From contig MEDX01000006.1 in assembly GCA_001724245.1 (NCBI GenBank), positions 1 to 64,000 of the forward strand: a stretch of 64,000 bases of DNA. Reading direction: 5' to 3'. Source of the DNA: Fonticula-like sp. SCN 57-25 (lineage: Eukaryota > Nucleariida > Rotosphaerida). Every line of letters begins with the position of its first letter. Within the stretch, counting starts at the first letter, position 1. Position numbers and translations under genes: made by a program. Under the pieces are notes generated by a model. It made no database searches. It saw nothing but the letters and a program-made list of their open reading frames with translations, and was not told the origin of the DNA. Of this stretch, positions 34,601-45,078 are shown piece after piece.

Positions 34601-35826
34601 ACCGCCGGCGGCGTACCCGACGTCATCCGCGGCGTCTACGCAGACCCCGTGGACCGCGATCTCTCCCAGGTGCCGCCGCAGATCACGACGGATATGAACG
34701 CGCGCGACCCGCAGAAGAGCGAGCAGCAAAAGCAGGAGAACGCCAACTACACGACCACAGTGTATGGGTCAGTGTACCCGTGCATCTTTGCAGAGTCGAT
34801 GCGGAACGGTGCTTTCATTGACACCGACACAAAGCTCACGCTGCACGTTGTCCACCGGTACAATTACGGCGCGGACGTACGGTCGTCCTTCCTCTTCAAG
34901 GGCACAAGCATGGTCAGAAAGTGCGCCTCTCGCTTTCGTTCTTGAGCGTGCGTATTAACGGACGGTAGGCTTCCGGCATTTACGAGCATCAATCGCCTCC
35001 AGAGCAGCGGCTCTGACATGATTGTGCCGACGAGCGTCTATCGTGAGGTGCTCCGCCAGGTGCACGAGAACACGGCCGAGGCCGACCTGCCGCTCCCCGA
35101 GGTGCGTTGCTCAGTGGTAGATAAAGGTTCATTTTTCTGACGCGTGTGCGCTTGCAGAGGCTGCCGCAGCAGTGGCTGTACGTGCGCATCCGGGCCGGGT
35201 CGTCGGCGCTGCAGATTGAGGGTGTCGTGAACGGTCTCAACTCGATCGTGGCCGAGACGGACGGCACCGAGGTGGTCAACCTGCAGGACTTTTTGTCGCA
35301 GACCGAGTTTGCGTCCGAGATGATCATGCTCTTCTTCTACGTCGGTACGTTTTATTTTTAAATGTTTTTGGTTTTATGTGCTAAGGGTGGGCGCGCAGTG
35401 GCAATTATCGGGCTCATCTTTTGTTTCTGCGTCCTCTGGCTGTCCTTCACCGCAAACGTGCGCGAGAACGCGTGGGAGTACGGCGTCCTTCGCGCGATCG
35501 GTCTCGACGCCTTTACGGTGCTGCGTCTTTACATTTACGAGGCCCTTTCCATTGTGCTTGCGTGCATTGTGCTCGGGTGCGTTGCCTTTTCTCCTATGCT
35601 TGTCAACTAAACCGCCTTCCGTAGAACAATTCTCGGCATTGTCACCGCGATCGTGCTTACCCTGCAGACAAACCTTTTCTCCGACAATCCGTTCGAGTTT
35701 GTCTTCCCGGGCAGTGTCTTTGCTCTCGTCGCCATACTGGCCCTCGTGGTCGCCGTCGTGGGGTCTTATATTCCCGCAAACAAGTTCAGACACAAGGATA
35801 TCGCCATCGCGCTCCGCGGTCTGTAA
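31615..35826 (+). CDS. FtsX/MacB-like ABC transporter permease-type membrane protein
   Basis: Eleven exons (31615-32001, 32068-32265, 32315-32461, 32509-32752, 32799-33626, 33687-34225, 34289-34920, 34969-35101, 35158-35344, 35399-35576, 35625-35826) join in frame to 1224 aa. A 75-residue acidic cytosolic N-terminus leads to one helix (LCIGILTVFLVVCFLGLI) and a large soluble domain with N-glycosylation-like sites. A first FtsX-type three-helix block follows (FFMVNGVLALLAIMLIYSLLL, then FEYGMLRSLGLPHRVLVLLL). A second half repeats the plan: a helix near HRPRNRKTAVMFTLCLGFVIF, a soluble domain, then IIGLIFCFCVLWLSFTANV with WEYGVLRAIGLDAFTVLRLY. No ATP-binding domain is present. In bacteria such permeases pair with ABC ATPases to move lipoproteins or transmit force; the eukaryotic role is unknown. 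Confidence 0.82.
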
Positions 35827-36019
35827 GCGCGCGACGAAATGATGGCATAATATTTTGCAGTTTTATTGTTGTTGGTCAAATTTTGTGTAGTTTTATGTCT
35901 GTTGAATACATTCAATATATATTGATCGCGTTTGCCAAGGTCGCCAATGAGTAATTCAGGTCACCAAGGTCACAATCCAGGGCAGATCCAGGGCGGGTAA
36001 CTTTGCACGTCACAGCAAT

Positions 36020-36025
36020 CACGTG
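36020..36025. promoter_or_regulatory. CACGTG E-box 9 bp before the 36035 gene start
   Basis: CACGTGGCCA ends within a few bases of the ATG. If it is bound, transcription must start very close to the ATG or the box lies in the 5' UTR. Upstream, 35958-35993 is rich in AGGTCA and ATCCAGGG repeats. Confidence 0.4.
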
Positions 36026-36034
36026 GCCATTAAA

Positions 36035-37966
36035 ATGGCGTCCTGGCACCCGACGGCTGAGAGCATCGTTCGCCGCCTGCTGGGGCCGACGGACAGCGCG
36101 TTCCAGTCGCTCCTGGCCGAGCAGCAGCAGAAGGTGTTTAAAGATGTGCGTTTTTTAAAGTCTTTTGTTTGCTCTATTGGTTGACACGAGGATAACAGGA
36201 TGACTTGTCCCCTGATGTCCTCGCTCGGCATGCTCAGCGCACCCTCCAGGCATCGCGCGAGCAGCATGACCGCCGGGATCCCCTCGGGCTCTACCGCAAA
36301 CTGAGCGATCGCATTGAGCGGTGCGCCTTTACTTTACCTCATTATACTGCTTTGCTGATTGACATTTAGGCACGACATTGCCGACTATGGTCGCCATGTC
36401 TCCCGCTTCCTCTCGCGCGATGCATCGTTGGAGGCGTCACTGCGCGAGCAGATCGAGCGCGCCATTGATGACCTTGAGGCGGAGCACGCACGCGAGGAGG
36501 AGGCGCTGGCAGAGTCTCGGCGCGCGGAGGCGCGCGCGCAAGTCCTGGCACGGCAGCAGCGCGAGGCGGCCAAGGCGCAGCTCCAGCAACAGCAGCTGCA
36601 GCAGCCGGTTCGCAAAGAGTCGCCCGCCACAGTCCTTCCGACCGTCGCCGCCATAGCAAAGCTGGAGGGGAAGCAGGACGCGCTGCAATTAGAGTCGAGC
36701 ACGGGCAGCGGCCCGATGGATATTTCGCCGTCTCCCTCTCTGGCCGACTCGGCCTCGGCCCTGTCGGTCGCCTCAGGGTCACTGTCTGCTCCTTTGGCAG
36801 CATCTGCTGCGGCTCCTCTGGCCTCTTCAACACCAACAGCACCATCCATTTCAGCTTCGGTCTCTACAGTGTCGGCTTCTTCAACCCCGCCGGTCTCTTC
36901 TGCGCCATCAGATGCGCCGCAGGTGACTCAAGTTGCTGCCCTTGCTGCTACTGCGGTCCCAGCTGCCTCTTCTCCTGTCTCAGTGCCATCAGAGTCGGTT
37001 GCCGTGACAGCGCCCGTGGAATCCGCCGAGCTTATTGCGTCGGCGTCCGTGCCTCTGCATACCGACAAGGAGCATTCCGTGCCTGTCGCCCACGTCGACC
37101 CGGCGCCTGCCCCCGCACCCGCCGCCGCCAAGGCCGACCTCGAAGCGTCGCCGGCGGCCTCGATTACGCCCAAAGCCGCCTCGCCAAAGGCTGACGCGCC
37201 CAACGACGCCGACAGTCTGTCGTCTTCCGAGTCGTCGAGCTCGGACGACTCTCTATCGGACACATCGTCCGATTCGTCAGATTCGTCCGACTCCTCTGAT
37301 GATTCACTATCGTCTCTGTCGTCGTCAGAGGACGAGGAGGACGGCCCGGAGAGCGACGCAGAGGCGCGTGTCGTGAACCAATCAACGACAACGAAATCCG
37401 GCCGCCAGGCGCGCCCCCGCCGGCGGGATATCGAGGATGCGACGCCGGCCGCGGCGGGCAAGGAGAGGGCATCCAAGCGGGCCGCCGAGGGCGCGCAGCC
37501 AGAGCGAGCATCCAAGAGGCGGCGAGGCGGCGACACCGAGGCGAGCGGCACACAAGATGCAAGCGGTTCTTCAAAGCGCCGAGAATCGAAATCGGAGCGC
37601 GGCAAGGCAAAGCAGGAGACGAAATCAGAGCGCGCCAAGGCCAAATCAGCGGCCAAATCGGCGGCGAAATCAGCACGCGGAAAGGCCAAGTCAGAGGCCC
37701 AAGAGACGAAATCAAAGCGCAAAGAGTCAAAGGCGAGCGGCGAGTCGAGCGGCAAGGCAGGCAAGCGCAAGCGTGGCCAAGAGGACGACGCGCCCTCGAC
37801 GCCAAAGAGGCAGCGGGCGTCCGGCCAGGCTGGCGGCAGCGGAGCATCGACAGACAGGTCTGCACGAGCGAGCCGCCGCGCGGTGAGCCAAGGCGACGCC
37901 GGTGCAGCAGCTCAAGGAACAGAGGGCGAGTCGACGCCGCGCCGCTCAAGCCGCCGCAATCAGTAA
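36035..37966 (+). CDS. Coiled-coil protein with Ser/Asp-rich and Lys/Arg-rich tail, family unknown
   Basis: Three exons (36035-36145, 36199-36320, 36370-37966) give 609 aa. The N-terminal 75 residues look folded (ESIVRRLLGPTDSAFQSLL, DPLGLYRKLSDRIER). A helical coiled coil with Ala/Glu/Arg and Gln runs follows (EHAREEEALAESRRAEARAQ). Then comes a long Ala/Pro/Ser linker, an acidic Ser/Asp block (SSDSSDSSDSSDDS), and a basic tail of repeated KS-E-RAK units ending RRSSRRNQ. The composition suggests a nuclear or nucleolar protein. The basic tail could bind nucleic acid; that is inference. I recognise no family in the N-terminal part. Confidence 0.7.
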
Positions 37967-38234
37967 AATGTAAAACACTGTTTTGTACAATACACCTTGT
38001 TTAGACCCTTTTATAATGATATCCAAACTTTATTGACAAGCAACGCTGGGAATGTGCTCCATTACCTTTATTAATATTGTGTTTGTGAGCTATATAGCGG
38101 CATTTCAAGTAATAAGCCATATTACGTTGGCGTCCCCGCAGTTCCGTTCAGTCCCGGCAACGTGATTGGTCGATTTTGATCCCGGACGCGGGAAACCCCT
38201 AGCTACCGCCGTTGCTTCGACCGTTCAGGCAGCC

Positions 38235-40043
38235 ATGTTGACGACGGTGTGGCTCACCGTGGCGGAGGCCCTATGGATCCTGAGCCCCACCACCTACATG
38301 CTACTGGTACTTTGATGCTGCTCTGCTGGGCCTTCCCTGGCGATCACTCACACGGCGTCGTTGCTAGATCAGCGAGCTGGTCAACTTGATTTACTCTGCG
38401 TATCGCGGCAAGGCCCGCCCGCTCACCCACTTGATCATGCTCTGCCTCATTTTCCTATTCGAGTCTCAGTTCTTGCGTCACTACGAAGTTGTACGCAATT
38501 GGCGTTTGTACCCATCCTTCGGGCTCCCACTCATCCGTGATCTCATTCCGCACAGCCGTTCGCCCTTGCGGTCGGCGCTTCGTCGCTCCCCTTGCCGCAG
38601 CGCCTGCTCTTCCCGCCGGACTACCGCCGCAACCTGACGAGTTATGCCGGCAATGTTGACTTTAGCTCTGCTGCCTTTGCGATGCCCTCGACCGAGGAGG
38701 AGCTTGCGTCGCTTGTGGCCGCGTCCGATTCCGTCAAGGTGGTCGGATCGGGGCACTCGTTCAGCGCGATCGCCGCGCCGACACCGTCCGGCCTGCTTCT
38801 CAATCTCGACAACTATGGCAAGCTGCTCAACGTGGACCTTCCTGCGCGCAGGGCGACGTTCGAGGCGGGTGTTCGTATCCGCGACATGCACGCGATGCTC
38901 CAGCCGCACGGCCTCGCTCTGCCGACCACTGGCGCCATCCACACGCAGTCGTACGCTGGAGCAATGAGCACCGCCACGCACGGAAGCACGCGCCTCTACG
39001 GTAGCTACGCGAGCCTCGTCGTGGGGATGCGAATCATCGCCGCCAACGGAACCGTCATCGAGTGTTCCGACGTGCGCCACCCCGAGCTCTTCCGCGCTGC
39101 CAAGGTAGGGCTCGGCGTCGTCGGTGTCATTTCTACCGTCACGCTGCAGCTCGTCGAGGGCTTTTACCTCACCAAAGTACGAATATAAGTTTGACTTTCA
39201 CGCGTGTTATGTTGGTCATGTTGATGCGCACGGATGGCAATGAATGTCGTGTGTGCCGTCTCTTCCATGGAATGTTGCTCACCCTTTCCTTCCAAGACCG
39301 AGTCGTCCCCCACGCTCATGTCCGACCTCCTCTCCTCGTTCGAGTCGGACCTCTCCTCCAATGACTACTTTTTCTTTTACAACTTTCCCGCGACGGACCA
39401 CGGCCGCACCGTCAAGTTCAATGTCTCGCCCATTGCTCCGTCGTTTGGCGACCACGCGCGCCGCTGGGTGAACAACGCCCTTGTGAATGTTCTCACGACG
39501 ATTGCATGGGTGGAGACAAAGCTTCCCTCGATGCGCCCTCTTCTGCACGGCTCCCTTGTGACGCTCTCGTCCGAGACGACGTACGCGGGCGACTCGCACG
39601 ACATCCTGCTGGTCAAGTCGGCGAGCAACTATGGCATGGACATTGAGTACTACTTTCCGCTCGAGCGCTGCCGCGAGGCCATCTCGACCGCCTTTGCGGC
39701 GCTGGAGAACGAGCCTTTCCTGCTCAACGGCGTGAGCGCCGTCAGGTTCATCCGCGCCGAGGACGCCTACATGTCGCCGTTTTACAGCGAGCAGCAGGAC
39801 CAGGTGTTTTGCGCGCTCGACCTCTTCATGTCGAGGGCGTACGACGAGCGCCTTATTGAGTTTGCCGACAACCTCTTTGCAAAGTTTGGTGGGAGGCCGC
39901 ACTGGGGAAAGAACCACAACCTGACGGCCGACACGGTCAGGAAGCTCTACCCAAAGATGGACGACTTTTTGGCGCAGAGGGAGGCGATCGACCCCAGTGG
40001 AAAGTTCCTCAATAGCCACACGAGGGCGTTGCTCGGGTTGTAA
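38235..40043 (+). CDS. ALO1: Membrane-anchored D-arabinono-1,4-lactone / sugar-lactone oxidase
   Basis: Four exons (38235-38306, 38368-38490, 38556-39176, 39297-40043) give 520 aa. It is a VAO-type FAD enzyme. VKVVGSGHSFSAIA carries the His that usually links FAD. GVRIRDMHAML, ALPTTGAIHTQSYAGAMSTATHG and VGLGVVGVISTVTLQL follow, and the C-terminal ALO domain ends with GGRPHWGKNHNL and FLNSHTR. Family members oxidise aldonolactones to ascorbate or erythroascorbate, reducing oxygen; which sugar is used cannot be told. Two N-terminal hydrophobic segments (ILSPTTYMLL and LIMLCLIFLFE) suggest membrane anchoring, as in fungal and animal relatives at mitochondria or ER. The third intron is long (120 nt) and ends AAG. 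Confidence 0.85.
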
Positions 40044-40694
40044 TTGCGCATGTAGACCGAAATACAGACAGTAAGCTGAATATTTATCAAATTAATGCTT
40101 GTCAAGGGCCAGATCACGTGTGATTTTTGTCGATTTTCGTGAAAGTCATTACGTGTATTGCAGTTTTTCTCTACGTGCAAATGGCCAAAAGAAAGAATAT
40201 GCTACAATAAACGATGTAGTAATGGTAGAGTACGCTAGACGAAATGGAAAGATTGTTTCTCGGTTACATAAAGACGAATTTCGGTTCCACGAAGCACACT
40301 AGCAGATTGGATCTTTTGAAATCTCGGTGCTATTCCCTCCTCGGACGACTAATAAAAATTTTAATTCTTTCCTTTTCATTACTTTATTACTCTAAATAGG
40401 CTAGTCACATTCTTTTCTTTGCATCGTCTGCAAAAAATGCACCAAATAGCATCATTGTATAGCGGAGAGTCGATTAACAGACTTTGTCAAATATCGCGGT
40501 AGTCATTCTAACACGATAAAACCGCCAAATTATAGCTCAAAAGGTGCAGGACGCTATGACAAATTGACTGATATATGGTAGTGCCACACTTTACCTTCTT
40601 TTCGGCATAGAGTTATATTGCCTTTGTGGCAAAGTCCATTCGATTCTGTCACCGTTTCCCGCCAAATCGATTGTCACGTGTACCCGCCGCCAAG
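40044..40694. other. AT-rich intergenic region with an orphan protein-like frame
   Basis: No confirmed gene. A frame open from about 40099 to TAG 40302 has no ATG at its 5' end but reads protein-like near its end (KKEYATINDVVMVEYARRNGKIVSRLHKDEF). It could be a decayed gene fragment or a chance frame. CACGTG boxes lie at 40115-40120 and 40675-40680. The stretch is more AT-rich than its surroundings. Confidence 0.45.
40675..40680. promoter_or_regulatory. CACGTG E-box 14 bp before TTC4
   Basis: TCACGTGTACC ends just before the TTC4 ATG at 40695. This placement close to the start codon matches the boxes before 31615 and 36035. Confidence 0.4.
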
Positions 40695-41917
40695 ATGGAC
40701 TGGGACGATGTTCTTGCTCAGATGGAGTTCCCGGACGACCCGGAGGCTGCGTTTGCCAAGGCACAGCGCGAGGTCCCTCTCCTAATGAATGAGCTTCCCG
40801 AGAACCCGCTTGATAATCCGGCCATCGCGGCTCTCCAGTCGCTGATTTACGATGAGACGCCCGAAGGTTCGCACATCCTTGAAATGATCCCGTCTGGATG
40901 TTAACGCGCGCTGCCCTTTCTCCTTTTCCTACCTCCTTTATAGCGGTGGCGGAGAACTTTAAGGCGCAGGGAAATGAGGCGTACCGCCAAGGCCCTCTCA
41001 AGCTCCGCGACGCGCTAGAGTTTTACACACGCGCGCTGGCAGCCAAGAGCAGCGACGTCAAGCTGAACGCCACGTGCCTGTTGAACCGCGCGCAGGTGCA
41101 TCTCGACCTGAAGAACTACGGGAGTGCTAAGCGCGACTGCCACGACGCGCTGCGCCTTGATCCCAGCAATGTGAAGGGACACTACCGCCTGACGCGGGCG
41201 CATCACGCCCTGGGCCAGCTGGATGATGCGCTGGTGCACTGCATGCGCGGTCTCGATCTCGAGGCGGACAATTCTGCGCTGCTCACCGAAAAGGGCCGCA
41301 TTGAGCGCGACTTGGCCTCGCGGCGGGCCGAGGAGGAGAAGAAGGCGGCGGCGAAGGTCAAGGCCGAGGCGCAGGCCAAGGCCGAGGCGGACGCTCTCGC
41401 CGGCGCCCTTCGCACGCGCAAGTACCGGTTCACGACCGAGGCGGATCAGATGCGCTTCAGGTCAAAGGCCGACGGCGACAAGAAGGAGGAGCGCACCATT
41501 GCCTCTGCCATTGGCCACACGGTCACGCTGCACGAGGACGGCACGCTCCACTGGCCTGTCTTTTTTGTGTACCCCGAGTATCAGGTGTCCGAGCTCGTGT
41601 CCGACTTTGGCGAGGACGACACATTCGCCGAGCACTTGCAGATGATGATGAGTGAGAGGGCGCCATGGGACGTGCGGGGAACGTACAAGGCGGACAAGCT
41701 CGTCGTGTGCTTCGAGGCCCGGAAAGAGGAGCAGGGCAAGACGGTAATTGCGCTCGCGCAGATCGGGCAGGCAACAAAGCTAAAGGACGTGCTCGCGCAC
41801 AAGTCATACTTTATCGTGGACAGGACGCCCTCTTTCCTTATTATGGAGAAGGACTCGGAGTTTCACAAGCATTTCGTCGCAAAGTACAAGCAGCCGATTG
41901 TCGCCGCCAGCCGGTAA
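40695..41917 (+). CDS. TTC4: TTC4/CNS1, Hsp90-Hsp70 co-chaperone
   Basis: Two exons (40695-40866, 40944-41917) give 381 aa, near the human 387. Three TPR units (NFKAQGNEAYRQGP, ATCLLNRAQVHLDLKNYGSAKRDC, VKGHYRLTRAHHALGQLDDAL) form the clamp that grips the EEVD tails of Hsp90 and Hsp70. A charged helix (EEEKKAAAKVKAEAQAKAEA) links to the C-terminal wheel domain (TLHWPVFFVYPEYQVSELV, MMSERAPWD). The N-terminus carries the family DDPEAAFAKAQREVPLLM. In yeast Cns1 supports translation elongation factor folding. The 77-nt intron falls between the N-terminal segment and the TPRs. Confidence 0.95.
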
Positions 41918-42068
41918 CCGGCACTCTTTTTTATCATATGTACCATATCTATCACTCTACCCCCAATACAGCTTCTTGTCAACCATTATAACCCCTATGT
42001 GCATTTTGAAAATCACAAGAAAACTTTTGCTTTACTACGAATGTACAAGAACAAAAATCATCGTATTC

Positions 42069-44977
42069 TCAGCGGCGGCCTCCCCGCCCGCGCTTGTTTG
42101 GCCCGCCGCGCTGGTGTGACGACGAGCGCCCACGCTTCCCGTGTCCGCCGCGTCCGCCGCGCGAGTATCCGTTGCCGCGCCTTGGCGCCTCGTCCTCATC
42201 CTCATCGTCGGACGGCGGGCGCTCGGGCTCCTCGGTGGCGTCGAGCACCGCGGGCATCTCGATGCCGTCCATATCGTCGTCCTCGTCGTCGTTGTCGCCG
42301 AGACCAGCATCGGGGGCAGCAGCAAAGTCAATGTCGTCGCCGGACGGCGCGACGGCGCTCTCGGCGGCGGTCGCCGAGGTGGCGCCCGCGAGCCACCGCA
42401 CGCCCGACTTTTCGACCATGTGGGCGCGCTGGGTCGCGGCGATGACAGCCGCGGACGCCGCCTCGTCCGCCTCGTCGTCGAGCGGCGCAATGTCGGCCAT
42501 GGCAGACAGCGTGTAGTTTGTAATGTAGGAGCGCGTGAGCAGCTTTTGCACGCGCGTATAGTGCCGCTCCGTGTAGGGGATAATGGCCTCAAAGAGCTGC
42601 TTGAGACCGGGCATGGCGAGGAGCTCGTCGGCGGTGCGCGTGCGCAAAAAGAGCCCGAGGACGCGCTGGGCAATGTCGGCGGAGCGCGCGTTCGTGTTCC
42701 AGTCACGTACGTACTTTAATGTCTGCAGGGTGCGCTCGGGCGAGAGGCCGGCAAGCGCCGCGTCGACCTTTTCGCGGGCGGTGGTGTCGTCGGCCTCGAC
42801 GACCTGGCGGAGGACGTTGAGCAGCCTGCGAGGCTGGTCGAGCTCGAGGCAGAGCAGCACAGCGCGCTTGTAGTCGCCGCGCTGCAGGCTGTTGGAGAGG
42901 TCCTGCGCGCACAAAAGCTCGCGCTCCTCCTCGGCCGCGCGCTCCTGGTCCTTGGCGGCGGTCTGGTCCTCCCACTCCTGGATGACGGCGTCGGCGCCGC
43001 CGGTCACGACCAGCGAGTCGTCGCGGCGCACGGCCAGCGCCCACACTTTGTCCTCGTGCGCGTCCATTGTGTCCACGCACTCGCTCGACCGCAGCGTCCA
43101 CAGCTTCACAAGGCCGTCCGAGCCGCTCGAAAGCAGCTGGAGGCCAAGCGAGAGGAAAGAAACGCGAACGACAGAGTTGGTATGACCCTCCAGCGACTTG
43201 ATGCACGTGTTGTCAATGAGCGACCACAGCTTGATCGTCTTGTCGCCAGAGGACGATGCGAGCAACTGCTCAACGGGCGAGAACGCGACGCTCCACACAC
43301 CGCGCTTGTGGCCGCGCAGCGTCGTGACGGCCGAGCCGTCCTCCACGCGCCACACCTTGACCGTCTTGTCCTGCGAACCGCTCGCCATCAGCTTGTCGTT
43401 CGGCGCTACAGCAACAGAGTTGATGTCCTTGTCGTGCGCGCGAATCGTCGACCGCGCAGTAGGGTTGCTCAGCGTCGAAATATCCCAGATCTTGATCGTG
43501 CGGTCTTCGCTGCCCGTCACGAGGAAACCATGCTCGCGGCGCGAAAGGGCCACAGCGCCAATCGGCGATACGTGACCGATGCACTCGCCCACATTCTCAA
43601 AGCGCTTCACGCCGTCGGCCGAGTCAAACAGCTTCCAGAGCCGAGCGGAATGGTCCTTGGAGCCACTGGCAAGCAGCGTGCCATCCCGGTTGACGTCCAG
43701 GCACAGGACGAGATCAGTGTGACCGTAGAGAAGGTCGCAGTCGAGCGTCGCCATCGTGTACACGCGGATCTGCTCGCTGTTTGACGCCACCGCCAAGAGA
43801 GACTCGTCCTTTGCAGCAAAGCGAACGTCAAGCACAGAGTCATTCGTCCCGACAATCTGCTTCGTGCGAGCAAAATCGCTGATGCGGTAGAAGAGAAGCG
43901 TGCGGTCAACCGAAACGCCGATGAGCGATTTGAGCGACGTCGAGTAGAGCGCCATCACAAACGACTGCTTGTGGCCCTCGGGAAGCTGCTCAAACGCGCA
44001 CACGCCCGTCTCAGCATCCCAGATACGGAAGATGCCCTTCTCGCCGGCCGTGTAGATATACTGCGGCTGGTCGCTCTGCGCCTCCTCCGCGGGGGCGGCA
44101 GCCTTGCTCTTTGATTTCTTTGATTTGGTCGGCGCGACGGCCTCCACCACGGGGCTGCCCGGGAACGCCGTACCCGCCTCGAGGAAGCCAACCGTCTCAA
44201 GGGTTTCATAAACGGGGATGGTGCGGATGGGCTTGTCCGTGCGCAGGTCCCAGAGCACGAGGACGCGATCGCGCCCACCGCTGAGGAGGCGCCACCCGTC
44301 CGCCGACACGTCGAGGGAAATGACCGCACTTACATGGTTATTCAAAACTGCAGCGGCTCCGCCGGCGCGCGTCAAGTCCCACACGCGGATCGTGCCGTCG
44401 TCGTAGCCAGAGTACAGCGTCCAGCGTTGCGCGTTGGGGTGGAACATGAGGGACGTGACGACCGAGCGCGGCCCAACAAAGTTGTGCGTAGTATACCCCT
44501 TGTCGAGGTCAAAGACGCGCGTACCGCCGTCACTGCTACCCGTCGCAAGGAGAAAGCCGGTCGAGTCGATGCACATTGAGATGACCGGCGTGTCGTGCGC
44601 CTTGAAGCTGCGAATCTGCTCGCCGGTTTCGGCATCCCAGACACGCACCTGAAGACTGCGCGACGCAGTGAGAATGCGGCGGCCATCGGGAGTCATAGCA
44701 AGCGCCGTCACGGGCTCGCTATCCTAAAGAGTGCACATAATTGAGCGGTTCCGTCGAATGCGCGTGCGAGAGAGCGTACTCCAGGAAGCGTCAGGCGGAC
44801 ATGCCCATCGGCAACCTGCACAAGATTAACAGTATCGCCGCAGGCGCACAGCAGGCAGCTCTGGTCGGGCGAAAGCACAACAGCGCCACCCAAGTAGACG
44901 CTGCTGATCTTGCGCGCTGCCCCGTACGACGTCTTGAGCGCGTGCGCGGCCGCTCCGCCGCCAGCCGCCTTGCCCAT
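42069..44977 (-). CDS. UTP13: UTP13/TBL3, SSU processome WD-repeat protein
   Basis: Two exons (44977-44780, 44723-42069) give 950 aa. UTP13 belongs to the UTP-B subcomplex that binds the 5' end of pre-rRNA. A tandem WD40 array makes two propellers: LQVRVWDAETGEQIRSF, YDDGTIRVWDL, GSEDRTIKIWDI, GSQDKTVKVWRVEDGS and GADAVIQEWED are clear blades. The helical Utp13 C-terminal domain follows (QRGDYKRAVLLCLELDQP, LNVLRQVVEAD, FEAIIPYTERHYTRVQKLL). The extreme C-terminus adds an acidic patch and an RGG tail (RGGRGGHGKRGRSSS), more typical of nucleolar RNA binders. It shares a 101-bp divergent promoter with the FN3 gene. Confidence 0.94.
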
Positions 44978-45003
44978 GATCGCGTTACACTCCACGCGGC
45001 GAC

Positions 45004-45017
45004 GCAAACTGCAAACT
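45004..45017 (-). promoter_or_regulatory. AGTTTGCAGTTTGC direct-repeat motif in the UTP13/FN3 divergent promoter
   Basis: On the minus strand the sequence reads AGTTTGCAGTTTGC, two 7-bp units, 27-40 bp before the UTP13 ATG. The same doubled unit occurs before SMCR8-like (56422-56436) and between SEC3 and its neighbour (59918-59952). Confidence 0.5.
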
Positions 45018-45078
45018 GGCATAATATGATTGTCACAGCCTTGTCACATGGAATTCTGTTCGAACTTGGCGGCAGAAG

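Noticed and set aside
31615-35826. Recent bacterial transfer of the permease
   Set aside because: Ten introns with the genome's usual splice sites and codon use like its neighbours argue against a recent transfer, although an ancient one is possible.
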